Assembly: GCF_030297155.1 (NCBI RefSeq) | Contig: NZ_AP028068.1 | Span: forward strand, 124,001 to 188,000 | Length of the DNA: 64,000 bases | Source: Vibrio sp. FE10 | GTDB lineage: Bacteria > Pseudomonadota > Gammaproteobacteria > Enterobacterales > Vibrionaceae | Direction: 5' to 3' | Shown: positions 38,467 through 47,269 of the stretch, piece after piece | How the letters are laid out: each line of letters opens with the position of its first letter | How positions within the stretch are numbered: the first letter of the stretch is position 1 | Notes under the pieces: generated by a model | Database searches by the model: none | What the model was told of the DNA's origin: nothing | Seen by the model: only the letters and a program-made list of their open reading frames with translations | Made by a program: the position numbers and the translations under genes

Positions 38467-39903
38467 ATGAGTCCCGAAAAGCACCTCCTAGACTGGCAAA
38501 CTAGTCAAACTATTGCTGAATCAATCGCTCCTACTTTAGGTCAGTTGTACCGCCAAAAAGGCGTTGAAGTTATCCTGTTCGGTAAAACACTGGTTAACGC
38601 GACAACTATCGACATCATCAAAGCTCACCGCATCGCAAAACGTTACACAGGTTCTCCGCTTACAGCAGAGCAGACTCAACCAATCATTCAACACCTTCTC
38701 ACTATGGACTTGTCTCCATGTCGTATCGATGTTGGTCGCCTTGCTCATACATTCTGGCAAGATCGCGAAGACACACACGGGTTGGATGATTTCCTACAAA
38801 CTGCACTTTTAGAATCGCTTGAAGGCGATGCGATGACAGAACCTCGCGATGTTGTTTTGTACGGTTTTGGTCGTATTGGCCGCTTGTTGACTCGTCTATT
38901 GATCGAGAAAAGTGGCCCAGGTTACCCACTACGTTTACGTGCAATTGTTGTTCGTGGCGGTAAAGATGGTGACTTAGAAAAACGTGCAAGCTTGCTACGT
39001 CGTGACTCTGTTCATGGCCAATTCAACGGCAGCATCGTTGTAGACCAAGAACGTAAAGCGATCATCGTTAACGGTAACTTCATCCAAGTTATCTACGCAA
39101 ACAAGCCAGCAGAAGTGGATTACACCGCTTACGGTATCGAGAATGCACTTGTCGTTGATAACACAGGTGTGTGGCGTGACGCTGAAGGCCTAAGCCAACA
39201 CGTTGCGTGCAATGGTGCGAAGAAGGTTCTACTGACTGCGCCAGGTAAAGGTGAAATCAAGAACGTCGTATTTGGTGTAAACCAAAATGACATTCAACCA
39301 GAAGATACAATCATCTCTGCTGCAAGCTGTACAACAAATGCAATTACGCCAGTATTAAAAGCGGTTCACGACAAGTTTGGTGTCCTATCGGGTCACATCG
39401 AAACGGTTCATTCATTTACCAATGACCAAAACTTGATCGACAACTTCCACTCTGGTGATCGTCGTGGTCGTGCTGCTTCATTGAACATGGTACTAACATC
39501 AACAGGTGCTGCAAAAGCAGTATCAAAAGCGATGCCAGAAATGGAAGGTAAGTTAACAGGTAATGCGATTCGTGTACCGACGCCAAACGTTTCAATGGCA
39601 GTAGCAAACCTAAACCTTGAGAAAGGCACAAACAAAGAAGAGTTGAACGAATACCTGCGTGAAATGGCGCTATCTTCGACTTTATCTGCACAGATTGATT
39701 ACACCGACTCAACTGAGATTGTATCTACAGACTTAGTAGGCTCTCGCCACCCTGGTGTGGTTGACGGTGTTGCAACTATCGCGCAAGACAACCGCGCTGT
39801 TCTCTACATTTGGTACGACAACGAGTTTGGCTACAGCTGCCAAGTTGTTCACTGTATGGAACAGATGATGGGCGTTCGTTACAAGACATACCCTGAAGTT
39901 TAA
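38467..39903 (+). CDS. Glyceraldehyde-3-phosphate dehydrogenase with ~130-aa N-terminal extension
   Basis: 478 aa. Residues ~130-478 form a full type I GAPDH: NAD-binding GFGRIGR from residue 133, catalytic ASCTTN with Cys288, the downstream HSFTNDQN, GRAASLNMV and WYDNEFGYS. The extra N-terminal ~130 residues are helical (LLDWQTSQTIAESIAPTLGQLY and FGKTLVNATTIDIIKAHRIAKRYTG) and have no catalytic motif; this long class occurs in Pseudomonas and Vibrio beside the ~335-aa GapA. It probably serves gluconeogenic or alternate-cofactor metabolism (inference). Long upstream region (840 bp); two hairpins follow. Confidence 0.9.
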   Translation: MSPEKHLLDWQTSQTIAESIAPTLGQLYRQKGVEVILFGKTLVNATTIDIIKAHRIAKRYTGSPLTAEQTQPIIQHLLTMDLSPCRIDVGRLAHTFWQDREDTHGLDDFLQTALLESLEGDAMTEPRDVVLYGFGRIGRLLTRLLIEKSGPGYPLRLRAIVVRGGKDGDLEKRASLLRRDSVHGQFNGSIVVDQERKAIIVNGNFIQVIYANKPAEVDYTAYGIENALVVDNTGVWRDAEGLSQHVACNGAKKVLLTAPGKGEIKNVVFGVNQNDIQPEDTIISAASCTTNAITPVLKAVHDKFGVLSGHIETVHSFTNDQNLIDNFHSGDRRGRAASLNMVLTSTGAAKAVSKAMPEMEGKLTGNAIRVPTPNVSMAVANLNLEKGTNKEELNEYLREMALSSTLSAQIDYTDSTEIVSTDLVGSRHPGVVDGVATIAQDNRAVLYIWYDNEFGYSCQVVHCMEQMMGVRYKTYPEV

Positions 39904-39962
39904 ACGACTTCGATCTTGTAACTAACTCAGCGCAACCAGCTCCACAACATAATAACTATATC

Positions 39963-40070
39963 TGCGAAGTCTGTTATAGGCTTCGCAACCCCTTTTGTTT
40001 TGCTCCCCCGTATAAACAATAGGGTTGCCACTTAGATCTGCTCTCTCTAACGATCTAAGTGGCCTTTTTA
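39963..40070 (+). terminator. Tandem hairpins after gapdh
   Basis: First hairpin TGCGAAG/CTTCGCA at 39963-39987. Second, stronger: GCCACTTAGATC/GATCTAAGTGGC at 40027-40063, followed by CTTTTTA. Confidence 0.85.
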
Positions 40071-40182
40071 TATCTGCTACACGCTATGTCTTCTAAACAC
40101 GGTGTCTTCCACACGAACAAAGCTCCGTTCTCACGTGCTTCATTCTTGCCTGTAGAGCTTCATTCTTTCCTGTATAAAATGG

Positions 40183-41244
40183 CTACAACTCAACTTCAAC
40201 GTCTGACTGAATCGTACTTGAGCACGCCAACACGTACCCCTGCTCTATTTCTTCGGCTGTCAGTGTCTCTTGACTGCTCGATTCCACCGAACCTTTGGTC
40301 ACTTTGCATTTGCACGAACCACAAATACCGCTGCGACAGGCGATGATAATTGGAACGCCTGCATTTTCTAATGAATCTGCCAGTGGCGTGCCTGCGTCGG
40401 CTTCCACTTCTTTACCAAATGCAGGTACGAAGACTTTTACAGAACCACCATCATTCGCCTCAGCATTGTTCACATCCGCTTCTACGGCTTGCTGCGTGTC
40501 TTTAGAAACTGGCGTGAAGCTCTCTTGATAAAAGTTATCCATGTTGAACTCTAGTTCTTTCAGGTAACTTTCTATGTCTTGCATGAACCCAACCGGGCCA
40601 CAAAGATAAACGGTTCTGTCTAAGATATCTGGGCTCAGTTTCACCAACCAATTCTTATCCAATCGACCTTGAGGCGCCGTTGTTCCTTCGTTATCTTTCA
40701 GCAGCAGTTTTAGGTTGAAATTAGTATGTGTTTCGTCGAGCTGATGAAGTTCTTGAAAGTAGATAGTCTCAAGCTTATTACGTGCCATATGAACGAAATC
40801 TATTTCCATCTCGCTATCTTGAGACAACCAATACTTCACCATCGCCATAACCGGTGTGATCCCGCAACCCGCGCTAACCAGCGTCACTTTCTTGCTCGTA
40901 GTAGGCATGCAATCAATGCAGTTAAAGCCACCAGCCGGCTTTAAAACAGAAACCTCATCACCTTCATCAAGCTCATCGACAATAAAGTTAGAAACCAACC
41001 CACCTTCCACACGCTTTACTGTCAGCTTTATGCGATTGTCTTCAGGACAAGAAGCCACAGAATACGCGCGATAATCGGTTTTTGTCGGCATGTCCAAACC
41101 CAGCGTAATGAACTGGCCTGGCTTAAAGTTGAAATGGAGGTCTTGTGGAATACTGCCAAGCTCAAAGCTGACCGTATCTGGCGTCTCGTGCCATTTCTTT
41201 AAACACACTAAATTGATTGAATCGCTATCCGACCATGCATACAT
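40183..41244 (-). CDS. hcr: Hcr, NADH oxidoreductase of hybrid-cluster protein
   Basis: 353 aa in three parts: FAD-binding reductase domain (RAYSVASCP, LVSNFIVDEL), NAD-binding domain (LVSAGCGITPVMAM, YLCGPVGFM), and a C-terminal plant-type 2Fe-2S ferredoxin domain with CRSGICGSCKCKV and a fourth Cys in VLACSS. This domain order matches E. coli Hcr, which reduces Hcp in anaerobic NO detoxification. It follows hcp by 118 bp, but a hairpin terminator lies between (41300-41347), so hcr may be expressed at a lower level than hcp or by read-through. Confidence 0.93.
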   Translation of the reverse strand: MYAWSDSDSINLVCLKKWHETPDTVSFELGSIPQDLHFNFKPGQFITLGLDMPTKTDYRAYSVASCPEDNRIKLTVKRVEGGLVSNFIVDELDEGDEVSVLKPAGGFNCIDCMPTTSKKVTLVSAGCGITPVMAMVKYWLSQDSEMEIDFVHMARNKLETIYFQELHQLDETHTNFNLKLLLKDNEGTTAPQGRLDKNWLVKLSPDILDRTVYLCGPVGFMQDIESYLKELEFNMDNFYQESFTPVSKDTQQAVEADVNNAEANDGGSVKVFVPAFGKEVEADAGTPLADSLENAGVPIIIACRSGICGSCKCKVTKGSVESSSQETLTAEEIEQGYVLACSSTIQSDVEVEL

Positions 41245-41299
41245 AGTTCACACACCTTGCTGATGACTAATTGATTAAATGACTGAAGATTTAAATCTA

Positions 41300-41347
41300 A
41301 AAAGCCCCGACATTACCAACTCTAAGAGAACAGCAACAAAGGGGCTT
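41300..41347 (-). terminator. Terminator/attenuator between hcp and hcr
   Basis: AAGCCCC / GGGGCTT stem (41302-41308 with 41341-41347), then TTTTT on the minus strand. It lies within an otherwise co-oriented hcp-hcr pair. Confidence 0.7.
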
Positions 41348-41362
41348 AGGAGTGCGCTTAAA

Positions 41363-43024
41363 TTAAGCCGCTAAGATTGTTTTAAGATCTTGCTCTGGCG
41401 TTGAGATAGAACGCATGTCGAACTCGTCTTGCATAATCTTAAGTAGGTTCTCAGTTAGGAACGCAGGCGCTGTAGGGCCTGTGTAAATACCTTTCACACC
41501 TAGAGCGAACAAAGTCAGCAGGATAACGATCGCTTTTTGCTCGAACCAAGATAGAACCAGCGTTAGCGGAAGTTCGTTGATGCCACAATCAAACTCTTGA
41601 GACAGCGCGATAGCAAGCTGAATAGCAGAGTAAGCATCGTTACATTGGCCAACATCGAGTAGACGTGGGATACCGTTAATGTCACCAAATTGGTTCTTAT
41701 TGAAACGGAATTTACCACATGCCAATGTCAGGATTACTGAATCTTCTGGCGCTTGAGCTGTGAAGTCTGTGTAGTAGCTACGCTCAGATTTGTCACCGTC
41801 ACAACCACCGACTAGGAAGAAGTGCTTGATGTTGCCTTCTTTCACTTGCTCAACAACCGCAGGTGCCGCTTCCATCAGTGCGTTACGACCGAAGCCGACA
41901 GTGATCATTTGCTCGATCTCGTCGTGTTTGAAGCCTTCTTGCGCCAGTGCACAATCAATTACTGCGCTGAAATCGTCGCCTTCAAGGTGATCAACACCTG
42001 GCCAACCTACGATGCTACGTGTAAATAGACGGTCTGCGTAAGAACCTACATCAGGGTTAAGCAGGCAGTTAGACGTCATTACAATTGCGCCAGGGAAGTT
42101 AGCGAATTCTTTTTGCTGGTTCTGCCAAGCGCTACCGTAGTTACCCGCAAGGTGTGGGTACTTGTTTAGCTCAGGGTAACCGTGTGCAGGTAACATCTCG
42201 CCGTTAGTGTAAACATTGATGCCCTTGCCTTCGGTTTGTTGAAGGATCTTTTCTAGATCATGCAAGTCGTGGCCAGAAACAAGGATACAGTGACCTTGCT
42301 TAGTCTTCACATTGACCGTTGTTGGTTGCGGGTGACCGAAGGTATCTGTCTCGCCTTTGTCTAGCATTTCCATTACTTTGTAGTTCATCAAGCCAATCTG
42401 CATTGATGTATCAAGTAACTGTTTTAGGTCTGATGGGTCAGTACCTAGGAACGCCATGATTTCATGGTATTCAGCGAAAATAGCGTTGTCAGTTTGGCCA
42501 AGAACACGAGCGTGCTCCATGTAAGCCGCAGCGCCTTTTAGACCGTATAGGCAAAGAAGACGAAGGCCAATCACATCTTCATGTTGAGAGTCGTGACCAC
42601 GGTTAACCGCGGCTTGTGGTGCAAGTGCCAATAGCTCTGAAGAATCAGTTGGAAGATCGAACTGCGCTGCTGCAGAAAGCGTTGGGATTTCAAAGCCAAT
42701 CAAAGTCGCTGCTGCGCGAACTTGTTGCTCTAAACGCTGTTTGAATTCGTGAGATTGCTGTGCAAATTCGATGATACGAGCAGGGTCGAAGTTAACGTTG
42801 GTGAGAGTTGCGAAAAACGCTTTTGGCGCCCACTCATCAATTTCAGTATCAATAACATCGCAAGTGCGACCTAAATTTGCCCAAAAAGAGACACCTTGGA
42901 GAGAATGCACCAACACATCTTGAAGGTCGGATACTTCCGAAGTTTTGCCACACATACCTTGTGCGAAAGAACAGCCTTTTACAGTGGGTGTTTGAATTGT
43001 TTGTTCACATTGAATACAGAACAT
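41363..43024 (-). CDS. hcp: Hcp, hybrid-cluster protein (class with N-terminal CX2C...)
   Basis: 553-aa cytosolic iron-sulfur/oxo protein. MFCIQCEQT and the [12 protein letters not shown] stretch give the N-terminal Cys set of the [4Fe-4S]/[2Fe-2S] cluster; hybrid-cluster ligands appear as [26 protein letters not shown] and GQCNDAYS. All are intact. The enzyme is an NO reductase with hydroxylamine reductase activity in vitro. A CTGTAAG-N7-CTTACAG dyad sits 28 bp upstream of its ATG. Confidence 0.95.
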   Translation of the reverse strand: MFCIQCEQTIQTPTVKGCSFAQGMCGKTSEVSDLQDVLVHSLQGVSFWANLGRTCDVIDTEIDEWAPKAFFATLTNVNFDPARIIEFAQQSHEFKQRLEQQVRAAATLIGFEIPTLSAAAQFDLPTDSSELLALAPQAAVNRGHDSQHEDVIGLRLLCLYGLKGAAAYMEHARVLGQTDNAIFAEYHEIMAFLGTDPSDLKQLLDTSMQIGLMNYKVMEMLDKGETDTFGHPQPTTVNVKTKQGHCILVSGHDLHDLEKILQQTEGKGINVYTNGEMLPAHGYPELNKYPHLAGNYGSAWQNQQKEFANFPGAIVMTSNCLLNPDVGSYADRLFTRSIVGWPGVDHLEGDDFSAVIDCALAQEGFKHDEIEQMITVGFGRNALMEAAPAVVEQVKEGNIKHFFLVGGCDGDKSERSYYTDFTAQAPEDSVILTLACGKFRFNKNQFGDINGIPRLLDVGQCNDAYSAIQLAIALSQEFDCGINELPLTLVLSWFEQKAIVILLTLFALGVKGIYTGPTAPAFLTENLLKIMQDEFDMRSISTPEQDLKTILAA

Positions 43025-43051
43025 ATAGGGGCTCCAGTAATTTTTTATTAG

Positions 43052-43072
43052 CTGTAAGTACTTTGCTTACAG
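43052..43072 (-). promoter_or_regulatory. Dyad upstream of hcp
   Basis: CTGTAAG-N7-CTTACAG, a perfect 7-bp inverted repeat, 28 bp before the hcp start on minus. The position fits an operator or leader hairpin. It does not match the NsrR or FNR consensus I know. Confidence 0.45.
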
Positions 43073-43298
43073 TGACTTATTCCAAACCCTATAGAGCATC
43101 AAGCGTGCCAACTTTTAAGTTATTGATTTTAAAAGACTTGATTAAATTCCATATTTTTAGTGCGTGTTTATGACTACATATAAACCCGCAAACCACACAC
43201 ACCTGTGTCATAGTGACTCTTGAAGAATATTTAACGACGTTCATGTTTCGTTCAGAATAGAAGCGATAAAGTAACAACATAGAAAGAGAGGAATGAAT

Positions 43299-43529
43299 AT
43301 GAAAAATATATTAGTTACGATTATTGCATTGTTTACTGGCCTTTTGGCGCTATTCACAAGCTTGATTCTTGCTATTCCTTTGGCTATTGCAGCTTTAATT
43401 ACTGGCAAGCGCATTCAGAATCAAATGAAGAAACAAGGTTTCGCAGCTCATATGAACACTCGTCAGTCATCAACCAATGATGCCGGTGTTATTGAAGGTG
43501 AATACGAAGACCTTTCAAGCAAGAAGTAG
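43299..43529 (+). CDS. Small membrane protein of unknown function
   Basis: 76 aa from the ATG at 43299 (AGAGAGG seven bases upstream; an ATG at 43293 is too close to it). Long hydrophobic stretch ILVTIIALFTGLLALFTSLILAIPLAIAALI, probably a helical hairpin, then KRIQNQMKKQGF and an acidic tail NDAGVIEGEYEDLSSKK. Ending in EGEYEDL recalls small envelope-stress membrane proteins with tail motifs, but I cannot name a family. It precedes the lipoprotein hydrolase by 90 bp on the same strand. Confidence 0.6.
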   Translation: MKNILVTIIALFTGLLALFTSLILAIPLAIAALITGKRIQNQMKKQGFAAHMNTRQSSTNDAGVIEGEYEDLSSKK

Positions 43530-43619
43530 TCAAAAAAATAAGTAGTGAGTAACAAGTGATAAGTAATCTAAGCTGTTTACTGAAGACAACTTAAAACATG
43601 ACAGAGACAAGATTAAAAA

Positions 43620-44783
43620 ATGCATAGCAAGACCATTCTAACGCTACTCGCTTTAACGACTTTAAGTCTCGTTGGGTGCTCCAACGAGACCATAGCCCCC
43701 GCTTACGAAACATCTCCTAACTTGCCTGAATATCAGCAAGACAGCTTTGACGCCTACGTGAACGACACTCAAGATTGGTTACTGAAAAACCGTGTGTTCA
43801 TGACCAAAAATAAGCAGCTAGAGATTCAACTCAATTCACCCACCGAATATCAGCCTGAGAAGCCAAATGGCAAGGCCGTTTTATTGGTTCATGGATTGGG
43901 CGATTCTCCCTACTCATTCAAAGACATCGCGACACATTTAGCCGAACAAGGTTACCTAGTGAGAACGGTATTACTACCCGGTCACGGCAGTCGTGTTGGT
44001 GACTTAATGCAGCCAAACTTAGAAGATTGGCAGGGCGTGGTGGCTCACCACACTAAGTTGCTAGAGAAAGAGTATGATTCTGTGTGGCTTGGCGGTTATT
44101 CAACCGGTGCGAACCTCGTGACTTCACAGGCGATGAACGACCCTAAGATTTCTGGGTTACTTCTGTTCTCTCCTGCGTTCCAACCGAGTTCGTCTGCGGT
44201 TCAATATGCAGGGCTAGCAAGCTACTTTGTTACGTGGGCGGATCAAGATCCTGAAGACAACGTACTTCGCTACAACTCACTGCCAATGAATGGTGCCTCG
44301 GTTTACTACGAGACATCAGAAGTAGTTCGTGAAGACTTGCAAGATAAACACTTCGATAAGCCGGTGTTTATTATGATGAGTGAAGGCGACAGTGTGATTG
44401 ACACTAGCTTCGTTCAGCAGGCGTTTACTGAGTCTATGCCCAACCCAAACAATGTGTTGGTTTGGCAAGGAGAAACCACACTCGACGATCCTCGCGCGGT
44501 TCAATATAGCATGAAGATCCCAGAGCAACGTATCTCGAACGGCTCTCACATGGGTTTACTGTTCTCGCCAAGCAATCCGTACTACGGAATCAATGGTAGC
44601 GAAAAGATCTGCTCTAATGGTCAGGCTGAAGGTTTTGAAGCCGAGTGTAACGCGACAAGTGAAGTGTGGTACTCGGCGTGGGGATATCGTGAAGAAGGTA
44701 AAAACCATGCGCGCTTGACCTACAACCCGTACTTTTCTGACTCGATGAAAAAGCTCGATGCGGTTCTGAATTCGGAAGGCTAA
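43620..44783 (+). CDS. Alpha/beta-hydrolase lipoprotein (lysophospholipase/lipase-like)
   Basis: 387 aa. Type II signal peptide with lipobox LVGC (Cys20), followed by Ser-Asn. Hydrolase motifs in order: LLVHGLGDSPYSF oxyanion segment (~85-97), LLPGHGSRVGD, nucleophile elbow GGYSTG with Ser ~150, acid-residue candidate in MMSEGDSVIDTSF, and late His in RISNGSHMGLLFSP. The triad is complete. Pattern is like serine aminopeptidase_S33 monoacylglycerol lipases, but tethered in the envelope. Terminator at 44821. Confidence 0.85.
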   Translation: MHSKTILTLLALTTLSLVGCSNETIAPAYETSPNLPEYQQDSFDAYVNDTQDWLLKNRVFMTKNKQLEIQLNSPTEYQPEKPNGKAVLLVHGLGDSPYSFKDIATHLAEQGYLVRTVLLPGHGSRVGDLMQPNLEDWQGVVAHHTKLLEKEYDSVWLGGYSTGANLVTSQAMNDPKISGLLLFSPAFQPSSSAVQYAGLASYFVTWADQDPEDNVLRYNSLPMNGASVYYETSEVVREDLQDKHFDKPVFIMMSEGDSVIDTSFVQQAFTESMPNPNNVLVWQGETTLDDPRAVQYSMKIPEQRISNGSHMGLLFSPSNPYYGINGSEKICSNGQAEGFEAECNATSEVWYSAWGYREEGKNHARLTYNPYFSDSMKKLDAVLNSEG

Positions 44784-44820
44784 CAAGCTCAAGTCTGTCG
44801 AAGCCAATCCCTAGAAGTCA

Positions 44821-44857
44821 AAAAGGCTCACTAGATAACGTCTAGTGAGCCTTTTTA
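44821..44857. terminator. Bidirectional terminator
   Basis: AAAGGCTCACTAGA / TCTAGTGAGCCTTT long stem flanked by A and T tracts, between the lipoprotein hydrolase (plus) and LysE-family gene (minus). Confidence 0.9.
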
Positions 44858-44892
44858 ATGGATGTCGTTTCTTGCCAGTATCTGGCCTACCG

Positions 44893-45510
44893 CTATATCG
44901 TCCACACCACGCGAACAGCAAGCAAGATTAAAACCACGCCAGACAATCGATCGATCAACTGCGCTTTTGCTCGAATGCGCTCTACGATCAACGGGCTAGA
45001 GAGCACCAAAGTAATGAAGGTATACCAAAGGCCATCAACAATCAGTGGCGTTGAGACAATAATCACCTGATTGCTGAGTTCGTTACCTAACGCCACAAAT
45101 TGGCTAAATAGAGCGATAAAGAACAGCGCGATCTTTGGGCTCAAGATAGAGATCAAGAAAGCTTCGCGAGCAGACTGCATGTAGCTCATCTGTTCACCCG
45201 CTTCCAATTTCGCAGCAACACCACCTTTTGAGCGTAATGCATTCACACCAAGATAAAGTAGATACGCTGCACCCGCCAAACTGATGCCTTTAAAAATCAT
45301 TGGCGATTGCTCAAGTAACACCGCTAAACCGACAATGGTTGCGAACGCGTAAATACCGATGCCAGCAGCATGTGACCAAGCCGCGATAAGCCCGTTCATA
45401 CGGCCACCAGCCAAACTGTGTTTAGCGATCATCGCCAAGCTTGGGCCTGGAGACATTGCACCCAACAAGCAGATAGCTAATAAAGAAAACCAAATTGTTA
45501 CTGTCATCAT
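44893..45510 (-). CDS. LysE/RhtB family exporter
   Basis: 205-aa six-helix membrane protein. MSPGPSLAMIAKHSLAGGRMNG is the LysE-type first-helix signature (residues ~19-40); then LSPKIALFFIALFSQFV; C-terminal RLSGVVLILLAVRVVW. Two ATGs with AGGAA upstream; the first is used. Substrate unknown. Immediately upstream on minus are a LysR and an Lrp regulator gene, and yjeH lies beyond, so this is an amino-acid efflux neighbourhood (inference). Confidence 0.86.
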   Translation of the reverse strand: MMTVTIWFSLLAICLLGAMSPGPSLAMIAKHSLAGGRMNGLIAAWSHAAGIGIYAFATIVGLAVLLEQSPMIFKGISLAGAAYLLYLGVNALRSKGGVAAKLEAGEQMSYMQSAREAFLISILSPKIALFFIALFSQFVALGNELSNQVIIVSTPLIVDGLWYTFITLVLSSPLIVERIRAKAQLIDRLSGVVLILLAVRVVWTI

Positions 45511-45634
45511 TCCATTCCTAGTAAAACCAAGCGTTCCAGCTGAACACTCTACAATTAATACTCAATACTTAGTGCTTACGATAATTCGCAAAAGGTATTA
45601 ATTGAAATCAAAGATTATCATCATGTTTATGATT

Positions 45635-46555
45635 TTAAGTCATACTGATATTGTAACTCGACTTCTGCATCGCTTGGAATGCCTTTTCTCGCGCCCATTT
45701 GTGAGCAGAATCGTTGTCATACTTCGGGTGCCACATTAACCAATAGGTGTGCATCTCCGTTTCAAATGGCAACGAAAAGTAGGTCGTTTCAAGGTGTCGA
45801 CCTAAGTTATAGGCGATATGTTCCGGAACGATCATCAGATAATCGTCTTGCATTAACACGGTACCAGCCGATGAAAAGAACGGAACCTGCAAAGCGACTC
45901 TGCGCTTATGCCCCAATTTCTTTAACGCAATATCAGAATAACTGTCTTTGTCTCCCCCACCAGTCACTTTAATGTGTGAGTAGCTGACGATATCTTCTGT
46001 ACTCAAAGTCGATTGCTGAGCTAATGGATGGGACTTGCGCATCAAACACACCGACTTATCTTCGCCAAGTTTGATGCTAGAAACATGTTCTGGTTTCTTA
46101 GGGAAAATACTCGAAGCCAAGTGAATACCTGACTCATTCAGTGCTTCAAGGTAGTTTGGCTGCCACAAACGATACGCCAAATTGATATTTGGCGCTTCGG
46201 CAGACACCTCAGCAACAATCACAGGCAGAATATACTGAGCCACATAATCACTCGAAGACAACACCAACTCACCTTGCCAATCTTTCGGTTCGAACGGCTT
46301 ATCATCTAATAAGTGATCAAACTCGCCCAACAAGTCATCGAGTTTGTCTTTTAACTGCAGCGCACGATTGGTCGGAACCAGCTTATTGCCATCACGAACT
46401 AACAGAGGGTCGCCACACAAGTCTCGTAGCTGGCTGAGCTGACGACTGACCGCAGACTGTGTGATGTGCAGGCGCTGAGCGGCACGGCTTACATGACACT
46501 CTTCAAGAAGTACATGCAGTGAGCGCAGCAGGTTTAAATTGATATTGCCTAACAT
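45635..46555 (-). CDS. LysR family transcriptional regulator
   Basis: 306 aa. N-terminal winged HTH: NINLNLLRSLHVLLEECHVSRAAQRLHITQSAVSRQLSQLRDLCGDPLLVRDGN, classical LysR residues 4-60, followed by a linker helix and a periplasmic-binding-like effector domain (~92-300). Its start overlaps the stop of the lrp-type gene by 7 bp (ATGTTAG), showing translational coupling. Candidate targets are the downstream LysE exporter or yjeH. Effector unknown. Confidence 0.9.
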   Translation of the reverse strand: MLGNINLNLLRSLHVLLEECHVSRAAQRLHITQSAVSRQLSQLRDLCGDPLLVRDGNKLVPTNRALQLKDKLDDLLGEFDHLLDDKPFEPKDWQGELVLSSSDYVAQYILPVIVAEVSAEAPNINLAYRLWQPNYLEALNESGIHLASSIFPKKPEHVSSIKLGEDKSVCLMRKSHPLAQQSTLSTEDIVSYSHIKVTGGGDKDSYSDIALKKLGHKRRVALQVPFFSSAGTVLMQDDYLMIVPEHIAYNLGRHLETTYFSLPFETEMHTYWLMWHPKYDNDSAHKWAREKAFQAMQKSSYNISMT

Positions 46556-47010
46556 GAATATACCGTCGGATTCAGTTTGTTAAAAAACTCAGTCAACACA
46601 GTATGAGTCACTAGGTGGCGCAGATCTGGATAGCTTTGCAGTTGATCGCGAACTTGGTTTAAATGCTCCATGCTTTCCACTTCAACGTACAGCATCATAT
46701 CTGTCTCACCGCTGATAGAGTGGCACCATTGCACACCATCAATGCTCTGGATTCGTTGCGCATAAGACTCACAGCTATGGTCGCTGCTCGACATGTCGAA
46801 CTTCAACAAGATGTAAGCGCACACATTCTTCGTTTGATTGGGCTCTGTCACTTGAGCGCAATAACCCGTAATCACTTTGTCGCTTTCCAGTTTCTTGATT
46901 CTGGCATTTACCGCCGAGCGCGAAAGGCTGACATCTCGGGCGATATCGCTCACTGAGCAACGTGCATTGGTTTTGAGAATATCTAAAATCTGGCGATCAA
47001 ATTTATCCAT
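46549..47010 (-). CDS. Lrp/AsnC family transcriptional regulator
   Basis: 153 aa from ATG 47008-47010 (AGAAG ribosome site; an in-frame GTG is 18 bp upstream). FDRQILDILKTNARCSVSDIARDVSLSRSAVNARIKKLESDKVI is the AsnC HTH; the C-terminal RAM ligand-binding domain contains GETDMMLYVEVESM. Lrp-type regulators sense amino acids. Co-transcribed with the LysR gene and divergent from the YjeH-type amino-acid exporter across 259 bp, which strongly suggests it controls that exporter. Confidence 0.9.
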   Translation of the reverse strand: MDKFDRQILDILKTNARCSVSDIARDVSLSRSAVNARIKKLESDKVITGYCAQVTEPNQTKNVCAYILLKFDMSSSDHSCESYAQRIQSIDGVQWCHSISGETDMMLYVEVESMEHLNQVRDQLQSYPDLRHLVTHTVLTEFFNKLNPTVYSC

Positions 47011-47193
47011 GCTTCTGATTCGTTCCACTTATTGTTCTATTTATAGTGTCTAATTTGACACAACTTCCCTGCTTATAACAGTCGACGTTTATAACAGCCG
47101 ACACTTTCACGTTTAATCAGATTAATACCGTTAAATTGACGGCCGCTTAAGACGTTTCGCTAGCTGTATTATTGATGTCGACAATGTATGCTT

Positions 47194-47220
47194 TCAGTCT
47201 CAGTCTCAGTCTCAGTCTCA
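47194..47220 (+). repeat. Hexanucleotide microsatellite (CAGTCT)n
   Basis: Four consecutive CAGTCT units plus partial units, 50-76 bp upstream of the yjeH ATG in its likely promoter or leader. Likely slippage-prone. Confidence 0.9.
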
Positions 47221-47269
47221 CAAGACGACACGTTAAAACCGACAGCACAGCCAATAGCTAGGAGAGCGA

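Noticed and set aside
40059..40346. Plus-strand ORF over the end of hcr
   Set aside because: Antisense shadow of the ferredoxin domain, with no ribosome site or family resemblance; it also begins in the gapdh terminator.
43114..43136. AAGTTATTGATTTTAAAAGACTT as an NsrR box at hcp
   Set aside because: Only about half of the consensus positions match; below what I would call a site.
43089..43280. Minus-strand 63-codon ORF upstream of hcp
   Set aside because: No ribosome site, no motif, and it lies in the hcp promoter region.
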